From Mesorhizobium sp. Pch-S (GTDB lineage Bacteria; Pseudomonadota; Alphaproteobacteria; Rhizobiales; Rhizobiaceae): a stretch of 64,000 nucleotides of DNA. The stretch's first letter is position 1, and every line of letters begins with the position of its first letter. The notes below the pieces were generated by a model, which saw only the letters and a program-made list of their open reading frames with translations, was not told the origin of the DNA and made no database searches. Where the stretch lies: assembly GCF_004136315.1 (NCBI RefSeq), contig NZ_CP029562.1, forward strand, positions 1,612,001-1,676,000. Reading direction: 5' to 3'. The position numbers were made by a program, and so were the translations under genes. Positions 1-7,509 of this stretch are shown here, piece after piece.

Positions 1-1767
1 CCGTTCGGGATCGACGGCGACGCTGCCCCAGTTGAAGACGCCGAAATTGCCGGGATAGACGATGGTGCCCTTGAGCGAAGGCGGCGTGTAGCGGCCCTCG
101 TAGTTCAGGCGATGGAAGTTGATGCGGCACATCATCTGGTCGAACAGCGAGACGCCCCACATGTCCTTCTCCTGCAGCGGCGGCGGCGAGAAGGTCAGGT
201 CGGAGATCGGCTGCGTCGGCGCGGAGAAATCCTCCGGGATGGCGCCGCCCGGCGCCGGAATCTCGCGCACCGGGATGATCGGCTCGCCGGTGCGGCGGTC
301 GAGCACGTAGATGTCGCCCTGTTTGGTCGGCCCGACCAGCGCCGGTACGATGGTGCCGTCCGCCCTGGTCAGGTCGAACAGCACGGGCTGCGCCGGCACA
401 TCCATGTCCCAGAGGTCGTGATGCACGGTCTGGCGCACCCAGCGCAGCTTACCGGTGAGGATGTCGAGCGCGACGATCGAGGACGAGAAGCGCTCGACAT
501 TTTCGCTGCGGCCCATGCCGAGCTGGTCGGGCACCTGGTTGCCGAGCGGAATGTAGACCAGCCCCAGCCGCTCGTCGACGCTGAACACCGACCAGCTGTT
601 CGGCGAGTTGGTGGTGTAGGTGGCGCCTTCCGCGATCGGCCTGGTGTCGTCGGGATTGCCGGAATCCCAGTTCCACAGCAGCGCGCCGGTGCGGATGTCG
701 AAGGCACGGATGACGCCGGACTGCTCCTGCGTCGAATAGTTGTCGTTGACCGCACCACCGATGATCAGCTTGTCGTCGACGGCGACCGGCGGCGAGGTCG
801 AATAATAGTAGCCGGCCGGATTGTATTTCATGCCGGCTTCCAGATGCAGGGCACCCTTGTCGGCAAAGCTCTCGCAGACCTTGCCGCTGGCCGCGTCGAG
901 CGCGATCAGCCTGGCGTCGGAGGTCGGCAGATAGACACGCGCGGCACAGGGCTGGCCGGCGGCGACGCGCGTGTCGAGCCAATAGGTGACACCACGGCAG
1001 GTCTGGTGCTGGCGGTCCGGATTGAGGCCCGGTTTGGCGTCGAACTTCCACTTTTCCTTGCCGCTCTCGGCATCGAGCGCGATGGCGAGGTTGTGCGGCG
1101 TGCACAGATAAAGCGTGTCGCCGACCTTCAGCGGCGTGACCTGGTAGGTGGTCTCGCCGATATCGTCGGGCAGCTTGACGTCGCCGGTCTGATAACGCCA
1201 GGCTTCCTTCAGGCTGGCGACATTGGCTACATTGATCTGGTCAAGCGGCGAGTAGCGCTGGCCGAACTGCGTGCGGCCATATTGATGCCAGTCGCCGGGC
1301 GGCACGAGATTGCCGAGCGAGGCAACGGCGGCACCCTCCTTCGGCAGTTCGCCTGCGACATCGTGCGGATCGGTGGTCATCGAATAGCCCGCGACCACGA
1401 TGGCCGCCAGCACCGGGATGGCCAACGGCCATGGGCTGGCCAGGCTGCCGTCCGCCGTGCGCAACGGACGGCGCACCCAGGGCGTGAGCAGCCAGAGCCC
1501 GATCAGGATGATGAGGCCGCCGCGCGGTCCGAGCTGCCACCAGTCGAAGCCGACTTCCCAGATCGCCCAGGCCAATGCGGCGATCACCAGCAGCGCATAG
1601 ACCCAGAGCGCAAGCGGGCTGCGCCTGTACAGCAGCAACGCCACCACGAGGAAGACGACGCCGATGGCGAGATAGGCGGGACTGCCGTCCAGCATGACAA
1701 GCCAGATGCCGCCGACACCGAGCAGAAGACCAAGCAATGCGAGCAGGAGCGATGTGACGATGATCAT
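1..1767 (-). CDS. gcd: Membrane-bound PQQ-dependent glucose dehydrogenase (N-terminal part, cut by window edge)
   Basis: Quinoprotein that oxidises glucose to gluconolactone in the periplasm and passes electrons to ubiquinone. The frame is open from an ATG at 1767 to the left edge, giving 589 residues; the family is usually near 780, so the C-terminus is missing. The first ~130 residues hold about five membrane helices, typical of the Gcd anchor. After them comes the start of the PQQ beta-propeller, with WHQYGRT..RYSPL and a TYQVTPLKVGDTLYLCTPHN-type stretch followed by ALDAESGKEKWKFD propeller repeats. I recognise this as the glucose dehydrogenase subgroup rather than a soluble PQQ alcohol dehydrogenase because of the anchor. 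A possible promoter lies just upstream. Confidence 0.93.
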   Translation of the reverse strand, partial: MIIVTSLLLALLGLLLGVGGIWLVMLDGSPAYLAIGVVFLVVALLLYRRSPLALWVYALLVIAALAWAIWEVGFDWWQLGPRGGLIILIGLWLLTPWVRRPLRTADGSLASPWPLAIPVLAAIVVAGYSMTTDPHDVAGELPKEGAAVASLGNLVPPGDWHQYGRTQFGQRYSPLDQINVANVASLKEAWRYQTGDVKLPDDIGETTYQVTPLKVGDTLYLCTPHNLAIALDAESGKEKWKFDAKPGLNPDRQHQTCRGVTYWLDTRVAAGQPCAARVYLPTSDARLIALDAASGKVCESFADKGALHLEAGMKYNPAGYYYSTSPPVAVDDKLIIGGAVNDNYSTQEQSGVIRAFDIRTGALLWNWDSGNPDDTRPIAEGATYTTNSPNSWSVFSVDERLGLVYIPLGNQVPDQLGMGRSENVERFSSSIVALDILTGKLRWVRQTVHHDLWDMDVPAQPVLFDLTRADGTIVPALVGPTKQGDIYVLDRRTGEPIIPVREIPAPGGAIPEDFSAPTQPISDLTFSPPPLQEKDMWGVSLFDQMMCRINFHRLNYEGRYTPPSLKGTIVYPGNFGVFNWGSVAVDPER

Positions 1768-1822
1768 GGCGCCGTCCTGAAATGCGGACTGTTGAACTCT
1801 TGGAACCCCGCGACCCGAAGCG

Positions 1823-1850
1823 AGCTTAACCCGTTCTTGCGATTGGTCAA
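1823..1850 (-). promoter_or_regulatory. Candidate sigma70 promoter of gcd
   Basis: On the minus strand TTGACC (1850-1845) is followed after 16 bases by TAAGCT (1828-1823). Initiation would fall about 50 bases before the gcd ATG. This is based on hexamer likeness only; nothing else in the 220-base gap stands out. Confidence 0.35.
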
Positions 1851-1991
1851 AGGTGTGCGGTGACCGCGCCGCCATGGCCGGTCCTCATGATCCTGGACAG
1901 TTGCTGCCAGGTCCGAAGCCGCCAACCGGCATTCGGAGCTTTCACAGCGCCTGCGATGGATGGATCTGTTGCGCTGGCCCTTGAGCCGGAC

Positions 1992-2222
1992 CTACGCTTT
2001 GCCGGCTTTCCTGGCGCGCGCCTTTGGCTTTGCGGCCTTGCTCTCAACGACAGCCACGGCTTCCTGGGCGAGCCGGGCCTGCCGCAGCCTTTCGGTCTTG
2101 GCCAGGCGCTGAGCCAGTTCGTCGTTGATGATCGCCTTTGCGGCTTTCGACGTGGTGTCGTCCTTCGACTCCGTCCGGGTCGGCTTCGGCTTGAACACAT
2201 CGTTGGGAATGGATTTGTTCAT
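1992..2222 (-). CDS. Small basic hypothetical protein, 76 residues
   Basis: I do not recognise a domain. The protein starts MNKSIPNDVFKPKPTRTESK, is strongly charged, and ends in a Lys/Ala/Arg-rich tail (KAAKPKARARKAGKA) that could bind nucleic acid; the middle looks helical (INDELAQRLAKTERLRQARL). I chose the ATG at 2222 because GGAG sits about 10 bases upstream; a longer frame to 2351 would run through the palindromic repeat and is unlikely. It stands alone between gcd and the repeat/cold-shock region. Small proteins of this kind are common in rhizobial genomes, but no function can be given. Confidence 0.65.
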   Translation of the reverse strand: MNKSIPNDVFKPKPTRTESKDDTTSKAAKAIINDELAQRLAKTERLRQARLAQEAVAVVESKAAKPKARARKAGKA

Positions 2223-2235
2223 CTCGGTCTCCGCT

Positions 2236-2404
2236 GGAGCAATTCCAGAAAAAGTGTGTAGCGGCTTCCGTCCGGAGTTGCGTAAAAACAAACATTTCGG
2301 GCATTTCCGCGTTTCCGTGGGAAACGGAAACGCGCTGGTGAAAGAAAACAAACATTTGGAGCATTTCCGCGTTTCCGTGGAAAACGGAAACGCGCTGGTG
2401 AAAA
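2236..2404. repeat. Intergenic mosaic repeat with an exact 60-bp tandem duplication of a palindrome
   Basis: 2236-2251 reads GGAGCAATTCCAGAAA, an element core seen again at 14074. From about 2285 a unit repeats with a 60-base period. Each unit carries the palindrome GCGTTTCCGT..ACGGAAACGC (arms 2309-2318/2324-2333 and 2369-2378/2384-2393). The two units differ at only a few positions. The same core, GAGCGTTTCCG..CGGAAACGCTC, recurs at 50912-50942, so this is a dispersed family. It lies between a small gene and the cold-shock terminator. Confidence 0.85.
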
Positions 2405-2434
2405 ATGAAAAAAGGCCGGGCGAACCCGACCTTC
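2405..2434 (-). terminator. Rho-independent terminator of the cold-shock gene
   Basis: On the minus strand AAGGTCGGG - TTCG - CCCGGCCTT forms a 9-bp stem with one mismatch, immediately followed by a run of six T. It begins about 65 bases after the cold-shock stop codon and faces the same way. Confidence 0.8.
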
Positions 2435-2498
2435 TCCAAAAGTCATCTCGATGGCCGTTGCCAGTACATCCGTGGTCAACAGCCAGAAATGACCTGTC

Positions 2499-2708
2499 TC
2501 AGATCGCCTGCAGATTATCGGCAGAGCTTTTGCCGGTCTTGCGATCGGCGACGACGTCGAAATTCAGCTTCTGTCCTTCGGCGAGACCGCGCATACCGGC
2601 GCGTTCCACTGCCGACACGTGGACGAAGACATCGTTCGAACCGTCGTCCGGCGCGATAAACCCGAAGCCTTTGGTAGAATTGAAGAACTTTACTGTTCCG
2701 GAAGCCAT
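2499..2708 (-). CDS. Cold-shock domain protein (CspA family)
   Basis: A 69-residue single cold-shock domain, the normal length for the family. These OB-fold proteins bind single-stranded RNA and act as RNA chaperones in cold or stationary phase. Both RNA-binding motifs are visible: RNP1 as KGFGFIAPDD (residues ~13-22) and RNP2 as DVFVHVSAV (~26-34). The ATG at 2708 is preceded by AAGGAAATTCTA, a clear ribosome-binding site. A long AT-rich leader with a hairpin and a downstream T-tailed terminator suggest a single-gene transcript controlled at the RNA level. Paralogues are common, so a numbered csp symbol is not justified. Confidence 0.95.
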   Translation of the reverse strand: MASGTVKFFNSTKGFGFIAPDDGSNDVFVHVSAVERAGMRGLAEGQKLNFDVVADRKTGKSSADNLQAI

Positions 2709-2741
2709 TAGAATTTCCTTTCAATTGACATAGAAATTCGC

Positions 2742-2762
2742 CGCCCGGCATCATGTCGGGCG
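2742..2762 (-). promoter_or_regulatory. Hairpin in the cold-shock mRNA leader
   Basis: CGCCCG (2742-2747) and CGGGCG (2757-2762) are perfect 6-bp arms around a 9-base loop, about 35 bases before the start codon. Cold-shock messengers often carry structured leaders; a regulatory role here is inference. Confidence 0.4.
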
Positions 2763-2843
2763 CCGTAGTTTTCGAAATTGAGAGGAAGATCGGTCAGGCG
2801 CCGAAACGCCAAAACAAGCTCAACAGGCAACATCGATTTGAAA

Positions 2844-2872
2844 TACTTAGAACGATTTTGCAGCAAATACAA
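2844..2872 (-). promoter_or_regulatory. Candidate promoter of the cold-shock gene
   Basis: On the minus strand TTGTAT (2872-2867), 17 bases, then TAAGTA (2849-2844). This would give a leader of about 130 bases, in the range usual for CspA-type genes. The surrounding 2820-2900 is the most AT-rich stretch of this region. Confidence 0.4.
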
Positions 2873-3158
2873 GGTGCGAGGAAAATATTTGAATTAGACA
2901 TGGACAGCGGAGTGCCAGGAGCGCATGTTTTTCCGGGGCCAAACCTCCGGATGACGGGAGCCAATGATGCCTTCGTTCTATGCTGCAAGCAGAGACGCCC
3001 TGTTCCGGTTTGGTCGCGACCTTCGAGTCCTGCCGAAGGAAGAACCGGTTGCCGAAATGCCGACAATCGTGGCTCGGTCAACTATGGCAACAGGGCGGTG
3101 CCGCGACAACGATGCCTCGGGCGCAGCACGACGCGCCAGGGAGATGATGGAACGCAAT

Positions 3159-3217
3159 CACCTGATCTGAGGGCATCTGATCTGAGCCATCTGATCTGAA
3201 CGCATCTGATCCGCAGG
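3159..3217. repeat. Four tandem copies of a CATCTGATCTGA unit
   Basis: Units start at 3159, 3174, 3188 and 3203 with a 14-15 base period; each contains (C)AYCTGATCYG followed by a variable 3-4 base tail. It sits directly after the stop of the GntR gene. Too short and too close-packed for a CRISPR array. Confidence 0.75.
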
Positions 3218-3234
3218 CTCGCCGGAAGCGCAGG

Positions 3235-3933
3235 TCAAAACCGGAAATAGCCGCCGATCAGGATCGAGTTCGAATATTCGACCGGCTTGCCGTCGGCGAG
3301 CACGAGCCGGAGCACACGCACGACGGGGTGGCCCGCCTCGATGCCGGCAAAGGCAGCCTCCTCCGCCGTGGCCGACGACTGGATGAACTGCTCGCGGCCG
3401 ATGACGAGCCCATCGATGCCGTGCAGGTGCTGCAGCTCGCGATACAGCGAACTGCGTTCCAGGTCGGCTGGCCGTATCCCCAAAAGAAGGTTCTGCGGAA
3501 TGACCGAGCGCTGCTGCACGACCGGGCGGCCATCGAGCAGCCTGAGCCGGCAGATCTCGCCGACGGTATCGCCGAGCTTGACGGAAAGCGCGCGGGCGTC
3601 AGCCAGCCCGGCCCGCGCCTCGCCCAGACGCAGCAATTTCGTGGTCAACCGAAAGCCTGCCTCGCGGGCGGCTGTCGGCAGGTCGACGATGGTGTCGTGC
3701 GACAGCGCGATGGAGCGGCCGCGATAGAGCGAGTTGCGGCCCTGGTTCTTGGCGATCAACCCCTCGGCCTCGACGATCGACAGCGCCTTGCGCAGCGTGC
3801 GGCGCGTCACCTTGAAATAGCGCGCGAGTTCGGTCTCGGAGGGCAGCGGTTCATTGGCCTGCCACAGGCTGTTGCCGAACTCCGTGGCGAGCGCGCGGGC
3901 GATGCGCACATGGACCGGTTCCTGGGCGGTCAC
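3235..3933 (-). CDS. GntR-family transcriptional regulator (HutC/UTRA type)
   Basis: A 232-residue regulator. The N-terminal winged helix (about residues 1-70) shows the GntR signature PLPSETELARYFKVTRRTLR and KALSIVEAEGLI. The C-terminal ~150 residues match the UTRA effector-binding fold (QRSVIPQNLLLGI.., GREQFIQSSATAEEA). I place the start at a GTG (3933) that overlaps the permease stop as GTGA; the frame stays open upstream but there it is only the shadow of the permease. It is the last gene of the operon, so it probably senses the imported sugar or its phosphate and controls the kinase-transporter genes. Confidence 0.88.
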   Translation of the reverse strand: MTAQEPVHVRIARALATEFGNSLWQANEPLPSETELARYFKVTRRTLRKALSIVEAEGLIAKNQGRNSLYRGRSIALSHDTIVDLPTAAREAGFRLTTKLLRLGEARAGLADARALSVKLGDTVGEICRLRLLDGRPVVQQRSVIPQNLLLGIRPADLERSSLYRELQHLHGIDGLVIGREQFIQSSATAEEAAFAGIEAGHPVVRVLRLVLADGKPVEYSNSILIGGYFRF

Positions 3934-4859
3934 CGCGCCCGGGCCCCGACATTGCGCACCAGCACCGACGCGATGATGATGAGGCCGGTCAGCACATCCT
4001 GCATGTAGTTGGGAATGCCGAGGATGGTCAGCCCGTTGGCGACGACGGCGATGATCGCGGTGCCGAGCAGGGTGCCGGCGGCGCTTGGCTGGCCGTCTCG
4101 GAATGCGGTGATGCCGAGATAGACGGCGGCATAGGCCTGCAGCAGGAAACCATTGCCGCCGGTAGGATGGGCGCTGCCGAGCTTCGCCGTCAGCAGCAGG
4201 CCGGCGGCGGCGGCCATGGCGGAGCACAGGCCAAAAGCCTTGATGGTGGTCGGCACGACGGGAACGCCGGTGAGGCGTGCGGCTTCGCGGTTGCCGCCGA
4301 GCGCCAGCATGCGCCTTCCGAGCTCAGTCCAGTCCAGCATCAGCGTCACGAACAGCACCGCGCCCAGCGCCCACAGCGTCGGCACCGGAATACCGGCGAG
4401 ATAGCCGCGGCCGAGATCGCGGAATGCGGGCGGTATGTTGCCGAACAGCGTGGCACCCGCGCTGAGCCAGAAGGTGAAGCCGCCGATGATGGTTCCCATG
4501 GCCAGGGTCATGATGAAGCTCGGCACCCGCCAGGCGGAAACAACGAGGCCATTGACACAGCCGACCGCGAAGCCGGCGGCAAGCGTGACGGCGATGGTGG
4601 GCAAGATGCTCCAGCCCTGGCCGAACAGATAGACGCTGGTGATGCCGGCCATCGAGACGACGGCACCGATCGAAAGATCGAACTCGGACACCGCCATCAC
4701 GAAGACCACGCCGAGCGCGACGATGGCGAGCAGGGCCATCTGCTGCGTGATGTTGATCAGGTTGGAAGGCTGCGCGAACCCTGTCGGCGACAGGATGGAG
4801 AACAGGGCGATGATGGCCAGCAGGCCAAACAGCGTGCCGAAGCGCGAGATCAGGCTCAT
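3930..4859 (-). CDS. Sugar ABC transporter permease (RbsC/CUT2 type)
   Basis: A 309-residue membrane subunit of a ribose-type importer, with about eight to ten hydrophobic helices and the family's EFDLSIGAVVSMAG loop (residues ~57-70), followed by GCVNGLVVSAW and the cytoplasmic GGNREAARLTGV motif that contacts the ATPase. The start overlaps the ATPase stop (ATGA) and the end overlaps the GntR start, so the genes are translationally coupled. Substrate cannot be read from the permease; the kinase in the operon suggests a pentose, ketose or polyol. Confidence 0.92.
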   Translation of the reverse strand: MSLISRFGTLFGLLAIIALFSILSPTGFAQPSNLINITQQMALLAIVALGVVFVMAVSEFDLSIGAVVSMAGITSVYLFGQGWSILPTIAVTLAAGFAVGCVNGLVVSAWRVPSFIMTLAMGTIIGGFTFWLSAGATLFGNIPPAFRDLGRGYLAGIPVPTLWALGAVLFVTLMLDWTELGRRMLALGGNREAARLTGVPVVPTTIKAFGLCSAMAAAAGLLLTAKLGSAHPTGGNGFLLQAYAAVYLGITAFRDGQPSAAGTLLGTAIIAVVANGLTILGIPNYMQDVLTGLIIIASVLVRNVGARAR

Positions 4860-6364
4860 GAATGGCTCTCCTGCTCCGGTGCGGCACGCACGGCGGCCTC
4901 GACGATGGTTCGACGGCCAAGATCACGGTTCGGGCTGTCGAGCGTTATGGTGCCACCGGCCATCACCAGCACCCGTCCGGCCAGGGTGACCAGCTCCTCG
5001 ATATCGGAGGTGGCGAAGACAACAGCGGCGCCCTGCCCGGCGAGGCTCTGGCACAGCGCGTGGATTTCGGCCTTCGAGCGCACGTCGACGCCGCGCGTCG
5101 GCTCGTCCAGCAGGTAGAGGCGGCAGGCCGTGCGCACCCAGCGCCCGATCAGCACCTTCTGCTGGTTGCCGCCGGACAGCGTCGACATGCGGTCGTTGAT
5201 GCTGCCGTATTTGACGCCGCGCTGCGCCAGCAGCTGGCCGACATCGCGGCGCGCCGAACGCCAGGACAGCAGGGGCAAGGCCTGCACCAGCCGGTTGAGC
5301 CTCAGGCGCGGCAGCAGCGTGTTGTCGAGGATGGAATGGTCCATCACCAGGCCCGCCGCGCGACGGTCTTCCGGCGCGAAGGCGACCCCGGCCCTGATGC
5401 GCGAAGCGATGCCCGTTGCCGGCAGCGCCCGCCCGTCGATGGAAATGCCGCCCTGGCTGTACGCACCGGCGCCCCAGATGGCCTTGAGCAGGCTCGAACG
5501 ACCGCTGCCGACGATGCCATAGATGCCGACGATCTCGCCGGCAGCAACGTTCAGATCGACGGGCCGGCACCCAGGAGCGGCGGCAAACTTCGACAGCGCC
5601 AGCACCGTCGGGCCCGTGGTTGTCATCGACGCTGCGGGCCCGGCCTGAAACCCGCCGCCCGCCATCATCGTGACCAGCCCGTCACGATCGGTCTCGGCGA
5701 TGCGCCCCGAACCGGCCGTCGCACCATTGACCAGCACCGTGTAGTCGTCGGCGATCGCCATCACCTCCTCGAGCCGGTGCGATACGAAGATCACCGCGCA
5801 GCCGTGCGCGGCGAGCTGGCGAACGATGCGGTGAAGCACCGCCGCCTCCTTTTCGCTCAACGCGGCGGTCGGCTCGTCGAGCACCAGGATGCGCGCCTCG
5901 TCCATCAGCGCCCGCAGGATCTCGACGATCTGCTGCCTGCCGATCGACATGCGCCCGACCGGCTGGTCGATGTCGATCTCGAGGCCATAGCGTTCGCAGG
6001 TTTCAGAGAACCGGGCCCGCATCGCCCGCCAGTCGATCAGCCCGCCTCGCCTGGGGTAGCGGCGGCCAACCCAGGCATTCTCATAGGCGGTGAAATGCGG
6101 CACCAGGTTCAGTTCCTGATGCACGAAGCGCAGGCCGGCCTTTTCGGAATGGGCCGGTGTCAATGGCGCGAATTCGCGGCCGTCCAGCAGCATGCTGCCG
6201 CCATCCGGCTGGTGCACGCCGGAGAGGCATTTGAGCAGGGTGGACTTGCCGGCGCCGTTTTCGCCAAGCAGCGCATGCACGCGCCCGGCGGCGACGCCAA
6301 GCGCGACACCGTCAAGGGCGCGGACGCCGCCGAAGCGCTTCGACAGTCCGGCAACCTCCAGCAT
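4856..6364 (-). CDS. Sugar ABC transporter ATP-binding protein (RbsA/MglA type, two NBDs)
   Basis: A 502-residue ATPase with two tandem nucleotide-binding domains, the standard architecture of CUT2 importers. Domain 1 has Walker A GENGAGKST and Walker B ILVLDEPTAALS. Domain 2 has the degenerate P-loop GIVGSGRSS, signature LSGGNQQKV and LYLLDEPTRGVD. The ATG at 6364 has GGAG eight bases upstream; a GTG at 6382 is possible but weaker. It energises uptake through the downstream permease using the binding protein encoded just upstream. Confidence 0.93.
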   Translation of the reverse strand: MLEVAGLSKRFGGVRALDGVALGVAAGRVHALLGENGAGKSTLLKCLSGVHQPDGGSMLLDGREFAPLTPAHSEKAGLRFVHQELNLVPHFTAYENAWVGRRYPRRGGLIDWRAMRARFSETCERYGLEIDIDQPVGRMSIGRQQIVEILRALMDEARILVLDEPTAALSEKEAAVLHRIVRQLAAHGCAVIFVSHRLEEVMAIADDYTVLVNGATAGSGRIAETDRDGLVTMMAGGGFQAGPAASMTTTGPTVLALSKFAAAPGCRPVDLNVAAGEIVGIYGIVGSGRSSLLKAIWGAGAYSQGGISIDGRALPATGIASRIRAGVAFAPEDRRAAGLVMDHSILDNTLLPRLRLNRLVQALPLLSWRSARRDVGQLLAQRGVKYGSINDRMSTLSGGNQQKVLIGRWVRTACRLYLLDEPTRGVDVRSKAEIHALCQSLAGQGAAVVFATSDIEELVTLAGRVLVMAGGTITLDSPNRDLGRRTIVEAAVRAAPEQESHS

Positions 6365-6427
6365 CGCCCTATCTCCCGTCACGGCATCTCGCTGATGGCA
6401 ACTCGCCCCTCCAACCGTCTCTTTCCG

Positions 6428-7336
6428 TCAGTTGCAGGTGACACCGAGGCTTGCGCGGTCCACCACCTTGGCCTCGACGAAAATCTCCGGCTTTTCCGGC
6501 TTCTTGCCTTCGAGTGCCGCAGCCGTTTCGGACACCGCGGTCCTGGCGATGGCGGGGAAATCCTGCCGCACCGTCGCCACCAGGTTGGTGCACTGCCTGA
6601 TCAGGTCGAGCGCCTGCGGATTGCCGTCGATGCCGGCGATCAGCACCTTGGAGTCGGCCGCATCGCTCTGGATCGCCAGCAGCGCGCCGATCGCAGGCTC
6701 ATCCCATGCGGCCCAGACGCCGTTGATCTGGCTGCCATGCTGGCGCAGGAACGTCTCCATGGCCTGACGCGCATTGTCGATCGGGCCGGGCACCTGGACG
6801 TAGTGTTCGGCAATGACCTTGATGTCGGGATGCGCGGCGAGCGCCTTGTCCAGCGCGAGCTCACGCTGCCTGACGCCCGGATGGGCGGAGTGGAAGAACT
6901 TGACGATGTTGCCCTTGTCGCCCATCGCCTTGAAAAGATAGTCCGACAGGATGGTGCCGAGCGCGAAGTTGTCGGTGGTGATGTTGACGGTCACGCCCTT
7001 GGCCACGGCGCCATCGAGCACGATCACCGGGATGCCCTTGGCCGAGGCGGCCTCGACCTGATCGACGATCTGGTTGGGATCGACGCTGACCAGCACGATG
7101 GCTTTCACCCCGGCATTGGTGACGTCCTCGACCCGGCTCGCCAGTTGCTGGAAGTCGCCGCGCGTGTCGACGACATTGATGCTCCAGCCTTTCGAGGCGG
7201 CTTCGCTCTTGTAGGTTTCGACCATCTCATTGGTGGTGACCGAGCTCAGATAGGGCGTCAGCACCGCAATGTCTTCCGCGAATGCCGCCGTGCTGCTCAA
7301 GGCCAATGCCAACAGTGCCGCGAGCGTTCTTTTCAT
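6428..7336 (-). CDS. Periplasmic sugar-binding protein (RbsB-like)
   Basis: A 302-residue binding protein with a clear signal peptide (MKRTLAALLALALSSTAAFA, cut before ED) and the periplasmic-binding-protein type 1 fold: AIVLVSVDPNQIVDQVEAA, GIPVIVLDGAV, NGVWAAWDEPAIGALLA and IAGIDGNPQAL. It delivers the ligand to the ATPase/permease pair encoded next. Between it and the upstream kinase lies a pair of mosaic repeats instead of a normal short gap, which could stabilise or process the message and so give more binding protein than kinase. Confidence 0.92.
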   Translation of the reverse strand: MKRTLAALLALALSSTAAFAEDIAVLTPYLSSVTTNEMVETYKSEAASKGWSINVVDTRGDFQQLASRVEDVTNAGVKAIVLVSVDPNQIVDQVEAASAKGIPVIVLDGAVAKGVTVNITTDNFALGTILSDYLFKAMGDKGNIVKFFHSAHPGVRQRELALDKALAAHPDIKVIAEHYVQVPGPIDNARQAMETFLRQHGSQINGVWAAWDEPAIGALLAIQSDAADSKVLIAGIDGNPQALDLIRQCTNLVATVRQDFPAIARTAVSETAAALEGKKPEKPEIFVEAKVVDRASLGVTCN

Positions 7337-7378
7337 GTCCTTCCTCCCCCTTGTCGCGCCGGCGGCGCATTCCTCGTC

Positions 7379-7507
7379 TGGAGCATGACCTTTGCCGAAA
7401 ACCGGTTTCCACTTTTTGCTTCGCTGACCTTCGGTTCGGGATCATGCATTCTTCGTTGGAGCATGATCTCTTCCCAAAACCGGTTTCCACTTTTCGGGAT
7501 CATGCTC
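7379..7507. repeat. RIME-like intergenic mosaic repeat pair
   Basis: Two related units. The first (7379-7447) runs GGAGCATGACC..AAAACCGGTTTCCACTTTTT..GGGATCATGC. The second (7458-7507) has perfect 10-bp arms GAGCATGATC (7459-7468) and GATCATGCTC (7498-7507) around a copy of AAAACCGGTTTCCACTTTT. Palindromic elements with this sequence are widespread between genes in rhizobia. The second ends two bases before the kinase stop codon, so it is transcribed inside the operon. Confidence 0.88.
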
Positions 7508-7509
7508 TG

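Larger units (their letters stand above)
2709..3234. other. Gene-free stretch upstream of the cold-shock gene
   Basis: Holds the cold-shock leader and candidate promoter (2709-2900), then roughly 260 bases with no convincing coding frame, and a short tandem repeat at its far end (3159-3217). Open frames here lack ribosome-binding sites and recognisable protein features. Confidence 0.6.

Noticed and set aside
112..1863. 583-residue plus-strand frame over the gcd region
   Set aside because: The minus strand encodes an unmistakable glucose dehydrogenase; this frame has no motif and a shadow-type composition.
2753..3199. 148-residue frame upstream of the cold-shock gene
   Set aside because: No ribosome-binding site, no recognisable features, and it runs through the AT-rich leader/promoter and the tandem repeat.
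3159..3217. CRISPR-like array
   Set aside because: Repeat unit about 12 bases with 2-4 base gaps; no spacers and no cas genes in the window.
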